Of a stretch of DNA of 64,000 bases, positions 57,348 to 64,000 are shown piece by piece. The notes below the pieces were generated by a model. That model saw only the letters and a program-made list of their open reading frames with translations, did no database searches and was not told the DNA's origin. The number at the start of each line of letters is the position of its first letter. Within the stretch, counting starts at the first letter, position 1. The DNA is from Dichotomocladium elegans. Its lineage: Eukaryota > Mucoromycota > Mucoromycetes > Mucorales > Lichtheimiaceae. The position numbers and the translations under genes are program-made. The stretch covers positions 1 to 64,000 of the forward strand of contig JAIXMN010000001.1 in assembly GCA_025716815.1 (NCBI GenBank). Reading direction: 5' to 3'.

Positions 57348-58373
57348 CTATGATACAGCACAGTTGGGCTTCTTGTTTCGCTCTTCTAATGAAATCAATG
57401 TCGCAAGACGCACTTGCTCATTCTCGGTTAAATGCTATTGACAGAGTGTGTGAGAGCCTCATTTGCATACACTGTAGGATGAGTTGCGCATTTACCCCCC
57501 GTTTTGCCTTTTCTTTAAGTAAAGCCAATTCCTGCCTCCGCTGGGCTGTGGTTTGCGCCCGCTGCAATCTTTGTCTGCCGAAATAAATCCCATTAGCTTG
57601 TCTTATGCACTCTTCCCCCAACCCCATTTAATTCAGGTACTGCTTACTTTTCCGCCTCAGCTCGGTCTGGTCTTTTTGAGCTCTGGCTGGAAGCCACCTT
57701 TTGGCATTCATGGTCGACCGGGAGACGATGTTTGACGCAATAGGCATGGCGGCAATCCATGCATTGCATGGGAACGAGTAATTTCGCCTTACACCCTTTT
57801 TGATGACATACGTTTGTCGGCTTATCGAGATCAGCGCAATTATTTTGTATATGACGATTGACCTGAGAGAGTTCCATTATGCCTCGGTACATGAGCCGTA
57901 CATTTCATAACCGTTTTCTCTCTTCTCTTCCGCTTACACGTATATTTGGATCTTCGCCTCGTGGACCAGGAACAGGCTTATCGCAAATCGGGCATGTTGG
58001 CACTCTTTGCATTCGGTTTTTTTTTTTTTAGCACATGGGAGTGTTTCTCGATTCCGGGGAGGGGGATAATAAAAATGACAGCTGACGTTACCGAATATCA
58101 AACTGGGGATCGTCTATTCTCGGGCAATGATGGTCGACAAGCTTGAAATGCTCCTGGCTAATGCCCAAGTTAATAATGCAAAGAAAAAGAAACTCAAAAT
58201 TCCATTATTTACCAGAAAATACGTTTGCATCTGTAGCAGGTATAAGGAAGAAAGTCTTTTTTTCCTCGTAGGTGAGTGCTTTGCTGTTTTTTTAAATAAA
58301 AAGAAGTATAAAGTCTACCAAGTTGAGCGCATCCGTCAAAAGTGCAATGCTTTCCAATGTTCGGTAACTCCAT
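57348..58373 (-). CDS. AN1-type zinc-finger protein (ZFAND2/CUZ1-like)
   Basis: Seven short exons on the minus strand encode about 209 residues. The first AN1 finger is assembled from MELPNIGKHCTFDGCAQLD, FLPYTCYRCKRIFC and QEHFKLVDHHCPRI. The second is CHQKGCKAKLLVPMQCMDCR plus AYCVKHRLPVDHEC. Between them lies VPTCPICDKPVPGPRGEDPN, a short CxxC segment typical of ZFAND2A/AIRAP and yeast Cuz1. A helical region (RRQELALLKEKAKRG) and a C-terminal LTENEQVRLATLISLEERN end the protein. Relatives associate with the proteasome and Cdc48/p97, and are induced by arsenite or other protein-damaging stress. All splice joins are GT..AG and keep frame; the ATG at 58373 gives the canonical start of the family. 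The UIM motifs found in animal ZFAND2B are not seen. Confidence 0.9.
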
Positions 58374-58858
58374 TACGTAAGGGGCAGGGCAGTCTGCTGT
58401 TATCAAATAAGAAAAAGAAATGCGTCTTAGCTTAAATAATTGAAACAATCTTAAATTACTTTGCCGCAGCAGAATACCAATTCGTCCCTCAACTTTACGT
58501 TATGAGCCTATCCTTATTCTTCTCTTCCCCCCCTAGACAATTATAGGCAGTGACCACCGCAGAGAAACCGAAGGAGTGAAGTATGATAAAGTATATGGCA
58601 GCAGGAGAAGCTCAACCACCATTCTTGTATACTGTCTGGTGCTTAGACACATAGATCAGAACCTTGAAATAACTCTATTTTCCAAAATGAAAAAATCGCC
58701 TTTTGGCCCAAATACCGCATGATGACAAATCGAATGTCACATGCATCCACGGAATGATGTTGCACAAAAAAGCTTGGCAGATCCATCTCTTCCTTTTGAC
58801 TCTTTCTCTTTCATACATTGTTACAATCTGAAATGAGCAACCTGTTTTATCTACAAAG
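58374..58858. other. Intergenic upstream of the zinc-finger gene
   Basis: A 485-base stretch with no coding signal. It probably includes the AN1 gene promoter and the left end of the Tc1-like remnant. I could not find a clean terminal inverted repeat. Confidence 0.45.
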
Positions 58859-59925
58859 ATGGCCAAAGGGCATGTCGTTGATGAGCGTGACTGTCCTGAA
58901 CCTATGGACTATCTTGTTGATGAGGAAATGTACTCTCTGCAATCCATTTGTTCTTGCACTGAATATCTGCGTAGCATATCTTGCAGAGATAACGCTCATC
59001 TTATTACCGCACACATTCCCAGGTGAAAGGATACAGACATTCGGATGAAAGAAGTGGGGATCAAGCGCAATTACACAGCGTACACTGACCAAGACAAGGC
59101 CAGATTTTTCAAATAGATGTTTGAGATATGTCTTGAGCGCATCAGCTGCTAGGAATCCGTGTTCGTTCAGCCTAGCGATTGGGATTACAGTACGAGAAGG
59201 ATCCTGACGACATCTTTAAGAAACCTAATGCGAGGGTTGGTTCGCGTATTCTCAGTCAGGAGCATAAAAGCGTTATTTTAGAATGTGTTGATGACAATCC
59301 ATCCATTGTCCTGAAGCAGCTGCTCCAAAGATTTGATAATTTTCAAGTATCTAAAACGCTGCTCCGTCGATTTATGAAAACGAATGCAACTTGTCATTGA
59401 AAATGGCTCGAGTTCAGCTTGTTAGATAGCAATAGTGCTGCGAAGATCCAGGAGCGCCTTGGCTGGATGCGCAGATGGGACAGGACCGACATTGACTTTA
59501 GAAAATACTGCTTTTTCCTTGATGAGTCTGGGTTCCCCATTAATATGAAACGCAACATGGCATGGTCCAAGGAAGGGACTCCTGCAGTGATCAAAATAAC
59601 AAAGACAGCGCAAAGACAACCACAATCTTGAGAGCAATCTCAGCATCCGGCATCATTAAAGTAGCTTGAAAAGAAACAGGATAAGCTAATCTGAAGTTGC
59701 GAGCAATGGACGAGAGATGGAGAAGTATAAACATATGAAGGGCCATGATTTGGAAATGGATAGTGCACTTGTCCATAAGGCTGAGGATATCGATGTGTTT
59801 TAACTTCCACCACACTCGCCTGAACCCAATCCGATTAAGCAGTTTTGGTCAGTTATCAAGAGCAAAATAAAAGGTAATAGGTTATCCTCTCATACCGACT
59901 TGTTCCATTCTGTAATCTTCTAATA
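58859..59925 (+). pseudogene. Second decayed Tc1-like transposase
   Basis: Blocks of a Tc1/IS630-type DDE transposase appear in order, separated by stops and frameshifts. An N-terminal segment from the ATG at 58859 carries DYLVDEEMYSLQSICSC. Then come NYTAYTDQDKARFFK and the DNA-binding part QYEKDPDDIFKKP with EHKSVILECVDDNPSIVLKQ. The catalytic region has LDESGFPINMKRNMAWSKEG (first Asp), then TTTILRAISASGIIKV. A second catalytic block MDSALVHKAEDI follows, and then PPHSPEPNPIKQFWSVIKSK with the third acidic residue. In-frame stops occur at about 59117, 59398, 59629 and in the last third. It is a different family from the copy at 13440, judging by its motifs. Its 3' end is about 370 bases from the stop codon of the convergent nucleoporin gene. 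Confidence 0.85.
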
Positions 59926-60293
59926 TTTCGGATCCTCTGTAGATAACGATATCAGCCTAACTCAAGCGCCTCGCGAGGAGAGGATATGCGGCTTGGGTGG
60001 GACTGATCTCCTACTATGGCTTCGTCGAGGTGCTTTTGTCTTGTCTGCTTCGTCCATTGCTTCCCCTGATGCTTCTACCGCTGGTGTTGTCGTTGGTCCG
60101 TCGTCGTCCTCCCTCCTTGTTCCATCCTCTATTGTTACCGCAATGGTACACCTCGCTACCTTCGAGGTAAGTTGAAAATAAAGTAACTCTATGTCCGAGA
60201 TGGCATCTATTCGCAACAGATGCAAAGAGCAAGTAGGCCATACACATGACAAACTCAGAAAACATTTATTTCTCTGCAATGTAATGAAAGACT
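59926..60293. other. Stretch between the Tc1 remnant and nucleoporin 3' end
   Basis: A minus-strand frame (60279-59962, acidic with TIEDGTRREDDDGPTTTP and ending SSRGA) is open but unrecognised. I could not splice it onto the nucleoporin. It may be non-coding. Confidence 0.35.
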
Positions 60294-63200
60294 TTACTGT
60301 CTGGAAATAAGGTTTTTATAGTTAGCCAGAAGCTCCATGCGTTCCGGGTCATCCGGCCAGAGATTCAAATAAGCTTCAAGATGGGGCGGAGCAACCTGCA
60401 TGCCAATATATTAGCATAAGCTTGACGAGTAAGGCTGTATGTGTACCTTTATCAGCTCATTGCCGAAACCGCCGATAATGAGTTGGTTGTATACGTAATA
60501 ATGAAGTGCGAGGTCATCGGATTGGAAAGCTCTCTGGAAAGCTTGGTTTTTCTGTACTGCAGATACTGTTAAATGTGAGTCAGAGATTGTTTGGATATAG
60601 CTGTTGCACTCCAGATATATGCAGTTATTACCAGAGGCTGTGTATGATGGTTGTACTGCTTCTTTGAGCAACTCATAACAAAGTTCGTAAAACTTCTTAC
60701 TGATGACAATATATTCCACTCGCGGATCGTTCTCCGGGAAGTTGTCCTGGACGTATGTTGTGGTAATATTTTGAGGATCTCGAGCCTTTGCACATGCAAG
60801 GACAAGCTCCACTGCTAAAGTCAATTCGCCTTGAGATGCATATACTTTAACAATATCACGGAGCTTTTCGTAGGGGATATGGATAGCTATGCGTTTCAGT
60901 AACTGGGAGGCTTCATAGAGAGCATTTCGTGGCGGAGTGATGGGTGACTTGGATTTCGCATTTTCTATTTGCTTGATTGCCTTGTATAAAAGCGCATCTG
61001 AAGCACTGCAAAAAGATCCACACCGCTGTTCCAGAATATCCACCACAATATCCATGTTGCTGAAACGTGCCATGTTTTCGTCGATAATACCATTGGTGAG
61101 ATCTGTCGTTAAAGATCGCCCATTATCCGTCGTCAGCAAATTCTTGAACGTGAGCGCCAAGAGCTGTGCATTGGCTTCAGATGTTAAGCTAGTTGACATG
61201 TGTTAGCGAGCATGCATTATTGATATGGTCTTTTGTGTACCTGCTGATGATTTTGGTAGTGTCATTATCGACAAGGAAAAGAATAAATGAAATTGCCTCT
61301 GAGATTAATACAACAAGGCCATAGATTTCAGTCAAAGAGAGTTCTTCTGCTGTCTGCGGTTCCATTTGTGGATGTATCGCGACATTGCTGCAGAAAGTTA
61401 GAGCCTTTATCAGTCCCAGTTGATTGCAAGAATATCCAGACTCACATATCCATAAAAGCTTGAAGTTTCCGCAGAACTTGCTGTATCTGAAGCAACATAT
61501 TGCGCGGAATAGCATTGCTAATTCTAGGCTTTCCGTCTACAGTCCTACAATAAGATGGTTAACTTTCTCCGCATTTTTTACCGCCCCCCCAGAATATGCA
61601 CTCACTTTTGCACGAATATTCTTTGTTTCCACATCGGACTAATGACACGGCTAACAAAAAGTGCAAGTCCATCGTGTCTACTGGTATAAGCAGCATTCAA
61701 GTTCGACGGAGTTTGACCAAGCGTCTCAAGCAAATGTGTAGCGCCTTTCACGACATCAGTCGTTATAGTTGGTGCTCTTGGAACTATGGATGGTAAGTCA
61801 GTTGGTGAAGAAAGCGAAATTCTAGGAAGTTTCATACTCGCAGCGTTCACTTGTAGTTCAGCAATGCTGCACACCAGATTGAAACACAGTGCACACGAGT
61901 TGATGGCGCCAAATTCCGTAAAAAAGCTTATAAAGTCGGTGGATTGGATTGAGGAGCCAACAGGATTGACCGCGAGCATGTTTTGGAGCATATCGACTGG
62001 CCGTTGCTTCGAGATGATTGACATACCACAAGTGGTGAAAACTAAGAAATGTCGAGCAGATTCACCAGGCAGTGTTGCCAAGTCATCGAATTTAAAAGGG
62101 ACACCCGGTATCTCAGTGATCTCCAGAGCCTCGCCTAGAGATGGGAGTCGATTTGAAAGCTCGCAAAAACTGATATCATTGCCCTATGATGCAGTTTAGA
62201 GATATCAGTCACACCCACATCTTCCCAACTTACCAAAACAACCATCTTTCCGGTGTTGGGGCATGCGGTCCCAATATATTGCTCATTTCCCTTCTTCTCG
62301 GCGAAAAGAAACACAGAATCCTTATACAAGCATTTGCTGATGACTGGCTGATTCGAAATTGGCCCTTGAAGGACAACGGGAGGTGTGCGAACGTGGACCA
62401 ATTCCAACGCGTTGGGTGTCATGTTCGCTGTTACTTCCGACCCATACTTGTAATGAGAGAAGTATAGCCGGCATCCAGTAGAGGTGACCGCCACCAGTTG
62501 ATACGTTTTAGATTCTACCGACGTTGTCGGATGTATCGAAACAATCTTAAAGGAGTTACTGTCGATAAATGGAGATGCCGGACACATGGTATGTGCACTA
62601 GCACAGATTTGAGATTGCTTCGCGACATGGGTGAATGAATTGCCATCCTCGCCAAGATAGGTGACCTAGTCCAGTCAGTCACATTATTTCCTGAGCTTGA
62701 TGTTACAGCATTCTTACCTGAATGGTTGCGCTTCCGTATACTTGATATAAAATGCGACCCTCCGCATCAGTGGCAATAGCAGTACACGGATCTGAGCAAG
62801 GCAATGAGCAAAAGATTCCAAGAAAAGCACGCGTGCCGTAAGTTTCCTACCATATGTAGCGCCTAATAGGTAGCTATAGGACGACGCTCCCGGTCTTGCG
62901 CGCTTTGTGCATTTGCTGGTAAACCATCCTTCCTCTCTCTGAGTAGCAGATTAGTTCACTTTTATCCGGTAATTGCGTCTTTATTCTCGATCCAATTCCA
63001 CTCACTCTGTACTCGAGCTCCCAAACTCGGCCAGCATTACTGAGCATAAATATTCTGCCGTGTTTTGTACCGATGATGGTTGTCATTAGTTCACCCGAAG
63101 AGGGAGTGAACATGTGGGTTTGATAAAACGTGACAGACGGGGCTTTGCCAGCAACAGGTGTGAATGAAACGGCAGCAAGACTGATTTGCTGAGTAGTTGC

Positions 63201-63812
63201 AATAACTAGGACGTGAGTTATTGATGGGTTGAATATATCGTTTTTCGCTTTCACAAGTGCGACGCCTACGATGGGATAGGTGTCTTCATACGTAGTAACG
63301 TCTTTCCTGCAAAATGCCATCAAAAGCCAGCTGTTATTTTTTTCCTGTCACAAGAAGTAACCACACGACATTGTACCTTTCAATATAATCCCAAAAGTAC
63401 AGCACATTGTCAACAGCAAAATACGCACGGCTAATTTCAGGAAGGATACCGGCAGCATTGCCAGGTTTCCCTATATGAAGGATGTCAGTAACGAGAGATC
63501 GGCATTTATGGTGCATGTTGCCGGGTTTTACATTTTTGCATTTGTTGCAGCGCGTCTGGAGGTAGGCTGAAGCTCTGTTGTGAGATGAACGGGAGGACGG
63601 CTTGCTTTTGAGGAAATTCATAAGATCCTGAGCTGGATGCTGCAATTCAAAGGAAAAGCGTCAGCGGGACAAAGTGGTTAAAAAAAAAAACTAAAGTTTT
63701 GTTAACCTTTGAATGAGGTGCTTAGTGTGTTGCCACTTGCAGCACGATCTAATGTTTCAGAAGCCTTGTTGGCAGCCTTGACTATTTCCTCCGGACACTT
63801 TTGGTCAGGCAT
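60294..63812 (-). CDS. NUP155: Nucleoporin of the Nup155/Nup170 family, apparently C-terminally short
   Basis: The minus-strand gene starts MPDQKCPEEIVKAANKASET at 63812 and has about ten exons. The N-terminal beta-propeller region is recognisable from LPEISRAYFAVDNVLYFWD, then YEDTYPIVGVALVKAKN, ITHVLVIATTQQISLAAVSF, and TTIIGTKHGRIFMLSNAGRV followed by WELEYR. The helical C-terminal part includes LQTVDGKPRISNAIPRNMLL-like sequence around 61540-61490, then EELSLTEIYGLVVLISEAI, LTLAVELVLACAKARDP, and FQRAFQSDDLALHYYVYNQL near the end. Nup155 proteins build the inner ring of the nuclear pore. The frame stops at 60294, shortly after that last block. Relatives continue for roughly 300 more residues. 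No continuation was found downstream, where a decayed transposase lies. The copy may be truncated, or a distal exon may be missed. Confidence 0.85.
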
Positions 63813-64000
63813 TGGATAAGATCGATGAGCGGAAGGAATGCTAAAAAACGAAAACGAGGCACTGCAGGCATTTTTGGGATTTCGCGTTTTTGGGTGACTT
63901 CTCTCTTGGCTTATAATTGATAATCTTGCGCGGCTTTCACGCTCTCTACTGTTTCTCTCCAAGTGACATAAAGATCTCCACTGTCATTTGCTGTCTCTTT
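63813..64000. other. Upstream region of nucleoporin gene
   Basis: The last 188 bases of the window. CT-rich on the minus strand before the ATG at 63812, compatible with promoter and 5'UTR. No other feature. Confidence 0.5.

Overview
The window looks like nuclear DNA of a fungus, most likely an early-diverging one (Mucoromycota, probably Mucorales; this placement is inference). Genes are closely packed and interrupted by many short GT-AG introns of about 50-100 nt. The proteins are typical eukaryotic housekeeping ones. The mobile DNA is Tc1/mariner-like and Mutator-like. No bacterial, viral or organellar genes are recognisable. Gene models below were spliced by hand from reading-frame continuity and GT..AG signals; span coordinates run from start codon to stop codon, introns included.

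Region 1 (1-13064) is a very large imperfect inverted repeat (foldback). Left arm 1-4779 and right arm 9669-13064 flank a 4.9 kb spacer. Each arm carries a tandem array of a 69/70-bp unit, with about 39 units on the left and 19 on the right. Outside the arrays the inner arm halves are nearly identical. The spacer holds a TA-flanked MITE and a spliced but apparently damaged gene of unknown function. This is the most unusual structure in the window.

Region 2 (13065-19580) is transposon debris: a decayed Tc1-like transposase, a decayed Mutator-like (MULE) transposase, and the first of three copies of a roughly 0.6-kb dispersed repeat that still shows a conserved coding stretch.

Region 3 (19582-33935) holds a PLD6/Zucchini-like phospholipase-D-domain protein, a prolidase-type M24 peptidase, a large TRM3/TARBP1-type tRNA ribose methyltransferase and, tail-to-tail with it, an mRNA capping guanylyltransferase (CEG1 type) with a very long disordered tail.

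Region 4 (33936-57347) holds a tRNA-Val(UAC), a membrane-anchored DNAJB12-like J protein, an alpha-arrestin with PY motifs, a DDHD/PA-preferring phospholipase A1, eIF1 (SUI1), an LAT-type amino-acid permease, an ankyrin-repeat protein, a PQ-loop transporter, an ERI1-like 3'-5' exonuclease and the MSP1/ATAD1 AAA ATPase. Two more copies of the 0.6-kb repeat lie here.

Region 5 (57348-64000) holds a ZFAND2-like AN1 zinc-finger protein, a second decayed Tc1-like transposase, and a Nup155/Nup170-family nucleoporin that seems to lack the usual C-terminal third.

There is no operon-like logic. Two links are worth noting. Several genes act in RNA handling (capping enzyme, TRM3, ERI1, eIF1, and possibly the PLD6-like protein). 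The giant inverted repeat would make long double-stranded RNA if transcribed, and ERI1-type and PLD6/Zucchini-type enzymes belong to families tied to small-RNA pathways.
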